From Margaritifera margaritifera (Eukaryota; Mollusca; Bivalvia; Unionida; Margaritiferidae), in the NCBI GenBank assembly GCA_029931535.1, contig JAQPZY010001405.1, positions 1,883,001 through 1,947,000 of the forward strand: a stretch of 64,000 nt of DNA, given 5' to 3'. Below, in pieces: positions 10,391-20,544 of this stretch. Numbering within the stretch: the first letter of the stretch is position 1; each line of letters begins with the position of its first letter. The notes under the pieces are model-generated. The model searched no databases. It had not been told where the DNA came from and saw only the letters and a list, made by a program, of their open reading frames with translations. A program made the position numbers and the translations under genes.

Positions 10391-10590
10391 TGTTCAAGAA
10401 AGCAAATTTTTCTAGTAAATTATCCTTCTCCGAAAATACTTACCTGATCACATTAACATTAGGGAATATAAGCCTGCTACTTCCCGAATCCAGCCCTACT
10501 AAAAGATTAAAATTCGTCTTTTCTGTCAATATCATATAAACAAAGGGCAATAACTCTTTCCCATTACCTCCCATTTACACCACTAGGCAT
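10391..10590 (-). repeat. DIRS inverted terminal repeat, 3' (left) copy
   Basis: Reverse complement of 15900-16050 at roughly 85% by eye. Shared words are GATCACATTAACATTAGGG, ATCCAGCCCTACTAAAAGAT, TTTTCTGTC and CAATAACTCTT. The outer edge (10395-10449) also pairs with 10662-10716 in the internal complementary region. Confidence 0.8.
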
Positions 10591-10659
10591 CGCCAGTTTT
10601 TAAGCTGAGTGAACTACCAACGAGGATGCTTGTATAGCGGGGTGGATGGGAAGGTCTTT

Positions 10660-10762
10660 AAGTAATGTGATCGGGCAAGTATTCTCAGAGAAACATAATT
10701 TACAAGAAAAATTTGCTTTCTCTTTTGAATACATTCCCTGGTCACATTAACATTAGGAGAAT
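10660..10762 (-). repeat. DIRS internal complementary region
   Basis: 10662-10716 is the inverted match of the left outer edge (AAGCAAATTTTTCTAGTAAA region). 10722-10760 is the inverted match of the right outer edge (TAATGTTAATGTGATC..ATGTATTCAAAG at 16024-16062). The two edge complements lie side by side, as needed for templated joining of the element ends into a circle in the DIRS replication model. Confidence 0.75.
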
Positions 10763-10779
10763 AGGTAGTAGGATGGAAT

Positions 10780-11950
10780 GCTATCACCCTACCTATACCT
10801 CGGGTATACTTCTATGGAAGAAAGATCAGATTCCCTATGTGAACGATAACCTTCTCTCCTAACAGTCTATGTTAATGTGAACCATGACTGCTCTATCAGG
10901 TTAAGATGATGATTATTGAAATCTTACCATCATAATTCTCTGGTGAATCCAGCGAAGCTAAGAGATTGTGTTGGTTTAAATGGGTCTGGTGGTCATCTGG
11001 ACTGCAGCCACAGGACCCACCAGATTCAGATTTTGTTTCTGTGGAGCTAAATCCAAAAGATAAAGGCTCAACAAGGTTGACTCTGCATGCCAGCCAACAG
11101 CTTATAAGTTTGAAATAGGGAGAAAGAGTTGTTGTAGTTGCCATGACTTTTCTCTGTGTGCTTCAAGTAGTGACTGAGGGCATGGACAGGATCTCACATG
11201 GCCAATGGTCTCGACTTATCTATAGACGAGAGGGAACGTATGACAACTCTCTGATTGTCCACTGACGGTAACCAGTTCTTGGCTACAAAGCCTGGTTGTG
11301 TCATGAGGATCACCAAAACCATCTGATCTGAATTGAAGCTAGTTCGGGTCGACTGAAAGGGCATGTAACTCGCTCAACCTGCATGCCGAAGCTAAAGCTA
11401 TCAGGAAACAGGTTTTGTATGATAACAGTGTCAGCAAGGTCTGGGCAATTGGCTCAAATTTCTCTGAATTGAGTCATGTTAAGACCCAGGACAGATTCCA
11501 TTTTGGAAACAGGTTGAGGGATTTTGTTCTATTCAAATCAAAATTGGCTAGTAGGTCGGATAGATCTTTATCATGACTGATACCTCTTCTGTCATGATGC
11601 CTGAATGTGTCAGATATTATGGAGTGGTAGCCTTTGATGGTAATTGGTGCCCACTTTTTCTCCTGGTAGAGTTAGAGAAAAGTCGGCTAGTTAAGGGATC
11701 GAGGCACTCAAAGGATGATGCTACTGACTTGACACCAGTACCTGAAAACACACCACTTTCCCTCATAAGCCTTCAGAGTAGGGGGCCTTCTTGCTCTCAA
11801 GATTCTCTCCACAACTGAAGGTTTAAATACTTTCTCTTACAAGACTATCCTGTGAAGAGCCAGGCATGAAAAAGACGGTCCAGGAAGGGGTACAACACCT
11901 GTGACTGTGGTTGTTTGAGAAGATTCGGTTTGGCAGTAATCTTCCTAAAA
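10780..11950 (-). pseudogene. DIRS tyrosine recombinase, decayed
   Basis: Downstream of RNase H, fragments in shifting frames match the DIRS-type tyrosine recombinase. The first is a core-binding-like segment near 11650-11560 (EKVGTNYHQRL, then FEQ..FDLN-like text). A catalytic-domain-like stretch follows near 11330-11090, reading GFVAKNWLPSVDNQRVVIRS, then SRPL and DPVHALSHYLKHTEKSHG. This enzyme integrates the circular DNA intermediate and replaces the DDE integrase of LTR elements. At least six stops or frameshifts break it, and I could not place a complete Arg-His-Arg-Tyr set. Assignment relies on the two recognisable blocks plus position. Confidence 0.6.
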
Positions 11951-12071
11951 TAGGTCTATTGCTAGATCGAGTAGATTACTTACCCAGGACTTGTCCCATC
12001 TGAGAGAGGCTATCAGAATTATCTTGCAATTCTGACCCCTTATATTCTGTATTAATTTCTGAACTAAGACT

Positions 12072-12085
12072 GGGGGGGGGGGGGT
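12072..12085. repeat. Poly-G tract
   Basis: About 13 consecutive G residues inside the RNase H remnant. On the coding (minus) strand it gives a proline run. Confidence 0.9.
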
Positions 12086-13718
12086 AGGCAAATGCCCATA
12101 ATCCCTCCCAACTGACTGAAAGTGCATACATGGCCCAAGCTTCTGGGTCTAGTACCAGTGATACAAAGGTGGGGCATTTGTGGTTCCACCTTGTTGCAAA
12201 ATGGTCGATCATCAAATGGCCCCAAGTGCACAAATCCGATGAAAAACCCATGGATGAAGGGACCATTTCGTATGGATAACGACTCCTTCTGGAAAGAACG
12301 TCTGCCAGGAATGTGTCTGATTTGTACGTTGATCTGAAGTTGGCAGCACCAATGCAGAAACTGCCAAACCAGCATGCACAGATCAGGTGATTTGGTGCCC
12401 CCCCACCCCCATTTGAAGAGGTAAGTCACCACTATGGAATTGTCCAACATAATCAGGACTGACTTCTCGAAGACTCAGTCCTTCCAGAACTAAAAGGAAT
12501 TTATGATAGCTTTCATTTGGAAGCTGATGTGAAGAGGCAGTTCCCCTGGTTCCCATTTGCCACTGACCACATCGAAGTCTGGCAACAAGTGGGCTCCCCA
12601 ACCATGCGTACTGGCGTCTGTACATACTGTCACTTTCGGTTGGGGCTTCTCCAGAGGAATTCCTGTCATGAGCCAACTGTGGTTGTGCCACTGACACAGG
12701 AATGATCATACCTCGTTAGTGATATTGACCTTTTGTTTGAGTGGACTGGAAAAAGGGTGCCACTGAGCCAACAAAGTTATTTGTAATTATAAAGCCGGCC
12801 CAGCGGGATCTAATCTGCTGCCACAATGAATAACCCAAGTTGCAAGAACTCTCTCACTTAAAAGTCCATCCTGTTGGAAACGAACTCACCGAGTTTGATG
12901 ATCCATATGACATGGATATGATGGAGACATACAAGATTGAGACTGGTTGTAAACTCCATACCCAGGTGGACAAAACACTGTGATGGGTGATGGTCAGATT
13001 TTTCCCAATTCACTGGAAAACCGAGATGATTCAAAATGGATAGGAGATTGTTTCTGCCCTTGAGGAGAATAGAACTTACCATATGCTTTTTTGGAGATTG
13101 TCCAGATACACCGCCATTGCCACAGAGGAAGTTGACCGTAACAGGGTGACAGCACAATCCATAATTTGGTAAAGACCCAGGGGTTGATATTTAAACTGAA
13201 CAGAAAGACTCAAAATTGGTAAACTTTGTTGCGGTAAGCAAACCAAAGAAACTTTTGCGACAACGGGTGAATAGGTACATGACCGTAGACATGTGAGATT
13301 GAGACTGATATCATACTCGTCCCTTTGGATGGAGAGTCGTATAGATCTCGCTGCCCCATCTTGAACCTCAGCAAAAGAATTAATTCACTGAGGCGACTCA
13401 AGTCTATAATCAGTCTTAACCTGCCGCTAGCCTTTTTGGTAAGGAACAGCCATGAATAGAACCCTGAAGACTGTGATTTTTCGTACAATATCCACCGCCC
13501 AGTTTCGACTATATCTCCTGCTGAAGAATATCGTCCTTCTCCTGATCCGACAGCACATCTGTATTAAGGGGAGAGGAAGAAAGAGGAGGGGATTGGATAA
13601 ACGAAATCCAAAGCCCCTCCAAAATGACTCGGATAATCCATTCGTTTTCCAGAAATAGGCTGATCCAACATGATCGAATTTGCAGAAATCTGGCACCCCG
13701 CACACACTGTCTGAGGGC

Positions 13719-13737
13719 GGGGGGGGGGGGGGGGGTG
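13719..13737. repeat. Long poly-G tract
   Basis: A run of about 17 G (one C near its start) at the gag to RT junction of the DIRS element. It appears as a poly-proline stretch in the minus-strand frame. Confidence 0.9.
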
Positions 13738-13799
13738 GCAGGTGACAGGAGGCTTGGGGTTGAGAAACTTGGTTTCTTACCTCGCCTGTAAGCATGCCT

Positions 13800-15523
13800 C
13801 CTAGACTGGTTCAGCTGATGTCTGTTGGTATAAGGTAGAGATCTGAACAGCACTTGGGACGTAAAAGATCCCTTTTGCTTGGCTCGCATATTGTCCCTTT
13901 GTTGTGGCAGGGACTACTGGTTTTAAAATGAGGATACAGGTGGAGTGGCAAGTTGGAAGGGTAGTTCTTGAGCTGCCTGTCTCCAAACTTCTTCAAGTTT
14001 GACCCCAAACAGCAATGTGGCTTTAGCGATGTGGCCCACAAACACGCGTCACGACATATCAAGTCAAGATTGGCAAAAGCAGTCAACGCATTCGCCATTG
14101 AATGGTTAGCTGCTCTGTTAATGGCCCGAGCAATTCGGGCCATTGACTCCCAGGTGTGTTGGTTAGCCGATTTTTCCATCAGTCGGAAAATCGCCAAGGA
14201 GGCCAAATCCAACACTGAAAATGTGACAACAATGTTCCGAACCCGCTTTGAGAAACACATTTTTATCCACTTTAAAAAAAAAATGGGGCAGACATGTTAA
14301 CTGCTGCTAAATTTATATCTAACGCCGGGAGTTCAGTATGGTAGGCAGTGGAATGTATCTTGTACCAGTGCGATCAAAATGTTGCTGGTACTTGGAAAAC
14401 CCGGTATATATCCTCAACTAAAACCAAACTCCATCCTCTCCATGGTCGGATTGGAGTAGGGCTGTTGCTCAGGAGTATCTTCACACTCACTGTGTGTAGT
14501 CTCCTGTTCATGGTCTGTTTCCATTTCGGGATAAACATATTCCCTGAGGCAAAAGTGACAAAATCCCATCGTCTCTATATAATTCCTGGCCAATACCCTG
14601 TGGGTAAGCAGTGAATATAGGACAAGCCAGGTCCACTGGACGATTTTGTCGTAACGGTAAATACAGCTGGTTTGCTGGGATTATGGTTGGCATGGTTACT
14701 GGCCATGTGGAAGGTGGTCTGGCTGGTGCCATTACCAGCCGTGCAGTGTGCATGGCTGGACGGATGGATCAATCACTAAAATCCCCATCATAATATATTT
14801 GTGTACCCTTATGCCCAGCGAGACGGACAGATCTATCACTAAGATCACAGTAATTGTAATTGCATGTAGCCGTAGGCATGTTAGGATGGACAGATCTATC
14901 ATTAAGATCTTCATAATTGTATAGAGATGAAGCCGTAGACCTGGTGAGATGGATGGATCTATCACTAAGATCCCTGTAATTATAATTGTATATAGCCATA
15001 AAATTGTATGACTGACAGATTTATCATTAGGATCTCTGTAATTGTAGAAAGATGAAGCTGAAGGCCTGGTGAGCTAGACGGATCTTTAAGTAAGATCCCA
15101 TGATTGAGACAGCTGGACTGGCTGGACAGCCGACTTAACTGGTTGGACGATTGTGGACAGCTCTGGATGGCGATATGGTAGTATAGGATGAACCTGTTGA
15201 TTCTGTTAAAAAACCCATGCGATCAGACTTACAGGCCCAAATGCCATGCTCAGACATGCAGGGGGACTTATGCCGCCTGGGCTGCCTAAAAATGGGGGTA
15301 CACTTCCCCACTGTATCACAATTACTTGTAGGAATTTAAAATTTGCATTGTTGTCACCCTATTTCTTTGCCTTGGTCGACTTTTGCAAAACCATAGTCGA
15401 TACACTCTCAGACCATATGGTGCACATATTGCATGGTACTGATGAAGTACATTTTGAACACACACGGCATGACTGGTGCGTGTCTTCCTTGGCCTTGAAC
15501 TTGTTGCATTTATTACACTTCAT
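13800..15523 (-). pseudogene. DIRS gag-like ORF, decayed
   Basis: The best start is the ATG at 15523. It opens with MKCNKCNKFKAKEDTHQSC and continues with CSKC and CNMC, two zinc-knuckle-like Cys clusters also found in copy 2 at 3316-3426. This frame stops after about 54 codons. Further on (15090-14790) the protein is repetitive (DLSDRS-type units). At 14470-14260 comes PTPIRPWRGWSLVLVEDIYR. At 14190-14040 is the well-conserved DIRS gag block ESMARIARAINRAANHSMAN, then ALTAFANLDLICRDACLWAT. The order and last block identify it as the structural protein of a DIRS element. Several frameshifts and stops make it non-functional. Confidence 0.75.
14790..15090 (-). repeat. In-frame ~21-25-residue repeats within DIRS gag
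   Basis: DNA units containing GGATCTATCACTAAGATC recur about every 60-75 bp at roughly 14830, 14890, 14950, 15015 and 15070. On the minus strand they encode repeated (D/E)L(S/N)DRS(V/I) motifs preceded by NYNY-type residues. Copy 2 also has a repetitive region at the same relative place, but with a different sequence emphasis. Confidence 0.6.
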
Positions 15524-15899
15524 CAACAAGTTTCACTGAAATGACAAGATAAAACAAAACACAACAAAAATGTATAAAGTAATGATGCAGCATGTTAAAG
15601 AGTACCAAAAACAATACCCGTTATGAACTGGGTGAAACTGTGCATTACAACATACATCAACAATGGCGTGTTGCACCATGTGGTATAAAATTGACCAAGT
15701 ACGAGAAAGTTAAAAATTTCACAAAATATTCACTAAATTCAAAAAATAATATTTACCATCTGTTTAGGAATGAATATTAATCCAAATAAATCCAAAATCC
15801 TGAATGAATTGTTCGAATTTAACACAAAATTTGGCTTGGATTGACGGGACGTGTCTTGTATGATGTTGTTGTATGGAAGGAAAGCTAAAAAATTGTAAA

Positions 15900-16064
15900 C
15901 ACCTAGTGGTGGCAAGGGAAGTTAATGGGCAAGAGTTATTGTCCTTTGTCTATATGATATAGACAGAAAAGACAAATTTTTATCTTTTAGTAGGGCTGGA
16001 TTTGGGAGGTAGCGGGCTTATATCCCCTAATGTTAATGTGATCGAGGCATGTATTCAAAGTAGA
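15900..16064 (-). repeat. DIRS inverted terminal repeat, 5' (right) copy
   Basis: Inverted match of 10441-10590. It lies about 380 bp upstream of the gag ATG (15523). The outermost TAATGTTAATGTGATC..TATTCAAAG is repeated inverted at 10722-10760. Confidence 0.8.
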
Positions 16065-16360
16065 ATGCCATATACAAGTGTTGGTACTACTGGCACAGCT
16101 TTAATATGGACTAAAAACACAATGAAATTCTTTACCGTTGATCATCATGAACTTCAAGGACTGCCTGTGCACATAGGTTTGATAAAACTAATAACCTGTA
16201 GCAGTAAATGATTAACATAAAAAAATGATAATGTAATTCAAAAGTCTATGCCCAAGTTTATCAATGTTTAATAAAGTTTATGTATAGACTTAAAATATTT
16301 GATTGATAAAACTTAAAATGTTCCATGGACCAGGGCAAAAAAAGGCTCTTTTTTTGGTGT
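16065..16360. other. Short non-coding interval
   Basis: Sequence between the DIRS element and element A2. A plus-strand 69-codon frame crosses the DIRS end into it and shows no recognisable domain. Confidence 0.4.
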
Positions 16361-16361
16361 A

Positions 16362-16363
<2 letters not shown>

Positions 16364-16400
<37 letters not shown>
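16364..16400. repeat. (ATT)n microsatellite
   Basis: About 12 TTA/ATT units. The reverse strand reads as poly-Asn. Confidence 0.95.
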
Positions 16401-16401
<1 letters not shown>

Positions 16402-17314
16402 ATGATTACTATTATTTATTATTGAAACTAACAATACAGTACAGCTCAGGTGATTTTTTGTTTCTCCACACATCGCAGTGGGGGTATAAGGAACGTAGAG
16501 AGGATTAAGGAAAAGTTCCCTCCCTTGTACACTCATTTGAAAGCGGAGAAAACAATAGCATAAGGCATGGACAATGATTGCAAAATAAATAAGTATAACC
16601 AAATCATTTCTCTTAAATTACATATTATCATAACTTGGAAATTTCTGTGTTGTAAGAGAAGACAGTCTATTTCAGTCACATATACTTTACCCGATAATTC
16701 ATTAATAAAAAATATTTAAGTTCTTTTAAGTATGCTAGCTCCACTGGCAAATTCTTTATCATTAAAATATTCTGAATTTTAAATGCAATTTTTGATCATT
16801 AAGATGCAATATATTTATGAAACAAATTTGTCCTGTTACAGTACACACTAGGCCCTACTGCATCCGAATTAAAGCTGGTTTCAAGCTGTATATTATACAG
16901 CCACGTGAACATGTGCTATTTTTGTCAGTATGCACTGGCATTACTGCTCAAGAACGTAAGCACATTGTTCACATTTTAGTGTAAATATGATACAATTCTG
17001 TAAATTAGTATTTTCTTTTCTTTTCTTTATTTTAAAAAGTAGTTGTTGTCACTTGGAATTTAATTGTGCATAAAAGCTGTGCTTCGTGTCAAGTCAGTGC
17101 ATAAGGTAGCTCCTATTTCTTTTAAATAAATTAAAAATTTACAATTTCTGCATGTGTCAGTGATCTACTTTTCTCTGATCATGATGTAACATTAAATTAA
17201 GAATGAACATCAATTTTTACATCCATGAAAGAAGCTGACCAAACTTTTCTAAACACACGTGTATTGAATACTAAAAACTCTTTCAAAACAAGTTTTTTTT
17301 GCTAAAGATATATT

Positions 17315-18832
17315 GTATATACTCAATTATAAGTCAACCCCCCCTTTTTAGGGCTGCAAAAAGTGAATTTCTCTTTGACCCTCCTATAAGTTAGGGTGTA
17401 TTTTCCAAATCAGATACGTCCGAAGGGGTGACTTCTTAGTGAGTCAGAAATGCACTTTGGAAATATAAACAAGCCAAACTGGATAGATAGATAAGAAAAA
17501 TAAAGACAACTTACAATTTGTCCATCTTTGTGTAATAAAGTCTATTGAAATCCATAATGCTTGACATTTTAAATCCATTTATATGATCAATCCACGAATT
17601 CAATTATAGGTCACATACCGGTATTAAAATAGAAGATCAAAATGATCCGATTCACAATATCCCATAACATGTTAATTCCATACGTTGTAAAAATAAACTG
17701 ACAGTCAAGTTCACTTTTTTTTGATTCACGGAATCCTATAAATGTCACTATCTAATGTCATCTGGTACAAAGTCCAAGAATTAATCCTCATTGTCTGATA
17801 AAGTTCTGAAATCCTGCATCGTTGTCTAGTCATTGTAAATCGTCGTCGTCTAGTCATTGTAAATCTCGTCTGACTCCGATTCCTCTGCTTTACTGTCATA
17901 TGCAGGTGCTTATGCAAAGACTGGGCTTGGGTTCTGTAAGTAACACTTTGATCATAAAGTCAGAACTCTATTAAAGGATGCAACTGAACACCTGTGAATT
18001 GTGCGGCAAGATCACAGGGAGTTCAAATAACCACCCTCTGTTACTTGGCACTGAACAAGTATCAAACTCGTGGCTTGGTGAAAGGGTTGTCACATGGGAA
18101 AACAAAGAGTGTGGTGCCTTTACAAGCTAAGGGATTAAGGTCAAAGTATATGCACAGGAAGTTGTAGAACTCTACTTGGCACTGAACAAAGTATTAGATT
18201 CGCGGCTTGATCAAAAGGATTGTCAACTTGAAAACAAAGTGAGTGTCTTTACAAGCCAAAGGCTTATCAGCCCATGTGCACTGGCAGATAACTTGGGAAA
18301 TATCACTTGGCGATTAAATCTGACTTGTGGAAAAGGAAAAAACAAATTAAATCAAAACTTTTATTGCATCAAGCACAGTCTTTATAGAGCAAAACACAAA
18401 TATTAATACAAATACAGGTTGTTCGGACTGGCACGAAAATGGAAGCAATATACTTACTAGTAAACGCCCATGGTAAACATTGATGGACACTTCATTTTGC
18501 GGTAGGTAGTATTTAATTTACCGGTAATATTTTCAAATTATTAAAATCCAAAATAACTGTAGATACATGTATTGTGTAATGAATACCGTCATGAAACGGA
18601 TAAACACAGTGCTTACCATATATGCAGGACTGCATAGGAATAATGGCATGAAAATGTAAAAATATATGAATTGACAGTATTTTTATGTACTGCAAACATT
18701 TAGACTTTTCAAGAGTACCCCAAGATTTATAAAAAATTTTAATGTTGCGCTTATAAGACGACCCCTACTCTGCATGAATCAAATTTTAAGTAAAAAAGGT
18801 CGACTTATAAGCGAGTATATACGGTAACTGAC
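17315..18832 (-). mobile_element. pogo/Tigger-like element inserted in A2
   Basis: Left end TTGTATATACTCAATTATAA and right end (opposite strand) CCGTATATACTCGCTTATAA, with AAGTC(A/G)ACC following on both. The ends are flanked by TA on each side, the Tc1/mariner/pogo target. Comparison with A1 shows an empty site (AAATATATAATCAACATAAA, about 9034-9053) where A2 has the element. On the minus strand at 17900-17730, short frames read EESESDEIYND and then FRTLSDNED..FLDFVPDDI. This acidic tail is like the C-terminus of many pogo-type transposases. Most of the transposase is lost. Confidence 0.6.
18041..18275. repeat. Two direct ~105-bp units (period ~131 bp)
   Basis: TACTTGGCACTGAACAA, GGCTTG..GAAAGGGTTGTCA and CTTTACAAGC occur in the same order from 18041 and again from 18172, inside the pogo-like element. 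Confidence 0.6.
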
Positions 18833-19313
18833 ATAAAGATGATTCTTCATTTGGTATACAATTCTAAATCGCAGAGGTTTCAGTCTTTCCAGTGGGTATT
18901 CTTCATACATTGGCTGTTCAACTGCCAATCACTCTGAAGTCTCCCAACCCCTCCATAGTGAATAAGTACAACATGTACTGTACAATCGCAGTAGTGAGCT
19001 GCTTGGTATTTACCCCTCCACAGTGATGCTTTGACACAGTGAGCATAGACGGGGATTAACTGAACAAAATGTGATGGGTGGAGAAATGAAAAATCATGTG
19101 ACCTCTACTGTGCATTGCTTTGGTATAATGATCAAAATTCATCAATACCCTCTAATGGTCTCTCACTTCTCCCTGTTCTGCTTTGAGGGAGAAGTGACTT
19201 CAACCTATTTTGGAAGCCTGGGATGATCTCCGTTATCTTTTCTGAACTTAAACTTAGCTCCCAAACAAAAATTATGCTGATAAAATCCAGACCTATCCTG
19301 ATAAAAGTTTTAC

Positions 19314-19475
19314 CTGACACCAGAACCTATCATACGGCTGTTGTAAAAGCCAATGTAGGTCATCTTCTATGAATTTTAGTCGCTCTGACCATTCCTCAAT
19401 TTGTCCTCGGTCACTAGAATCTGCTGGTATTGCTTGGTAACTAACAAACTGAATCTTCTCAACCCATCGGGGATG
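19314..19475 (-). CDS. ASCC2 exon (N-terminal region), single exon of a larger gene
   Basis: On the minus strand a 162-bp exon (54 codons, phase 0 at both ends) has acceptor GTATTTCTTTACAG before it and donor CAG|GTAAAAC after it. It encodes HPRWVEKIQFVSYQ early on and ends IEDDLHWLLQQPYDRFWCQ. This closely matches the metazoan ASCC2 N-terminal region, where vertebrate proteins have a Leu-His-Pro start and NDLDWLLALPHDKFWCQ at the same place. ASCC2 is a subunit of the ASC-1 complex with ASCC3 and ASCC1. It binds K63-linked ubiquitin through a C-terminal CUE domain and acts in alkylation repair and in splitting stalled ribosomes. The N-terminal part, including this exon, binds the ASCC3 helicase. 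Neighbouring exons were not recognised in the window. The next one should lie below 19314, the previous one above 19475. Confidence 0.75.
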
Positions 19476-20540
19476 CTGTAAAGAAATACACCTGCAGTTA
19501 CATGATTCATTTCAAACTGAAATTCCTCATCTAAATTGGTATCATGTAATGATAAAACTGTAGGGTATACAAAGCGGCAGGCATGAACAAATTTATAAAA
19601 ATTATGAGAAGCAGGGTTGATAAAACATATTTCTAATAATACAATTATCAATGACAATTTTCAGTAAAATATGAAACAGACAAGACATACAGAACACTTT
19701 TCAAGTGCCTAAGCAGACTCAAGTTTCTTGGAATCCAAGGCTGGAAAATTGTCCCAAAATTTTGTACTTACCTAGAATGGAGACTTTTTATAAAATTGCA
19801 GAACAATTTTTTTATCAACATTTTTGTTATTAATCCTTCATATTTAATACAAAAATTATATACAAAATTTTAGTTACCCATCAAACATTTCGCCTTGGCT
19901 CAGGTTTCTAAATAATGGATTTTTCCAGCCCTGATTTTGTTTAACCTTTACGACTTTAACCTTCTGTGGCATGAATGCATATGTTTCTATGTCATATTTG
20001 TAGTTTTTTAATTAAATTAGAGAACATGTAAAAAAACAAGTTCTTTCTCATTTTGTTAAATAAGCCTTCATTAAATGTATAAAAACAAAAAATGGATCAG
20101 GGGGTGGTCTACCATCTTTGAACAGCTTTTACTTCAAATGTTCTGTTGACAACTTTGAAAATATTATACACTGTAATATTTCAACCAATGATTTAGAAAA
20201 TTTTCAATCAATCCCAATGTAGTGTTCAGCATTCGATTTCACTATTTGCATGTGTGAAGAAGGTCTGCACCTGTTGCTGCATTGCTCCACAATCGTTATT
20301 TATTCTATTTGCAGAAACAAAATGTACTATGTCTGCAGTTCAAAATATACTGCAGTAAGTCAAGAGAAGCAACGATCATGAGGTAAAAAAGTTTGAATCA
20401 GCAACTGATGCAGACCCTCCATCCATTATAAATTAACTGAAAATTGATTCATAAAAAATTAAAAAAATTAACTTCTCATTCATCAAAATCTTCACGTCAT
20501 GTGCAGATTTGTCATTAATCAGTAATACCCAACAGAGGAC
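19476..20540. other. Probable ASCC2 intron sequence
   Basis: Upstream (minus-strand sense) of the ASCC2 exon. The minus frame seems to continue before the acceptor (to 19657), but this is only open intronic sequence. No further ASCC2 similarity or other feature is visible. Confidence 0.45.
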
Positions 20541-20544
20541 CCCA

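Larger units (their letters stand above)
11950..13800 (-). pseudogene. DIRS reverse transcriptase-RNase H, decayed
   Basis: On the minus strand the RT entry motif appears at about 13470-13210: SGFYSWLFLTKKASGRLRLI, then IDLSRL, then VYGHVPIHP and FLWFAYRNKVYQF. This matches the DIRS RT pattern (GFYSrLFlVpKk..RpVIDLs). At 13157-12858 comes LNHLGFPVNWEKSDHHPSQC followed by FVHLGMEF, the RT thumb/connection of DIRS. At 12450-11990 the RNase H part reads GGTKSPDLCMLVWQFLHWCC and RHIPGRRSF, with LSVSWEGLWAFAYPP at its end. Stops and frameshifts occur between these blocks. Poly-G runs at 12072-12085 and 13719-13737 interrupt it. Confidence 0.8.
10391..16064 (-). mobile_element. Near full-length DIRS-like retrotransposon (decayed)
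   Basis: About 5.7 kb on the minus strand in the order gag, RT-RNase H, tyrosine recombinase, as in DIRS elements (order Dictyostelium intermediate repeat sequence). It has inverted terminal repeats (10441-10590 and 15900-16050). Inside the 3' end is an internal complementary region (10660-10762) whose halves pair with the outer edge of each terminal repeat. These are the hallmark termini of DIRS. All three coding regions contain stops and frameshifts, so it is inactive. No target duplication is expected for this class and none was sought. Confidence 0.8.
16437..19110. mobile_element. Element A2: TIR element split by a pogo-like insertion
   Basis: The left end starts CAGTACAGCTCAGGTGATT. The right end, on the opposite strand, starts CAGTAGAGGTCACATGATT. 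Its interior aligns collinearly with A1: GGCAAATTCTTTATCATTAA.. near 16750, GTTACAGTACACACTAGGCC near 16835, CTTTTCTAAACACACGTGTA near 17250. Alignment with A1 resumes exactly after the insertion (ACATAAAGATGATTCTTC). Without the 1.5-kb insertion it is about 1.15 kb. No coding capacity of its own was found. Confidence 0.6.

Noticed and set aside
16261..16602. 113-codon minus frame with poly-Asn
   Set aside because: Its length comes from the ATT microsatellite and the A2 terminal repeat.
19376..19657. 93-codon minus frame as one protein
   Set aside because: It reads the ASCC2 exon in a wrong frame and runs into the upstream intron. The exon reading in the other frame has family support.
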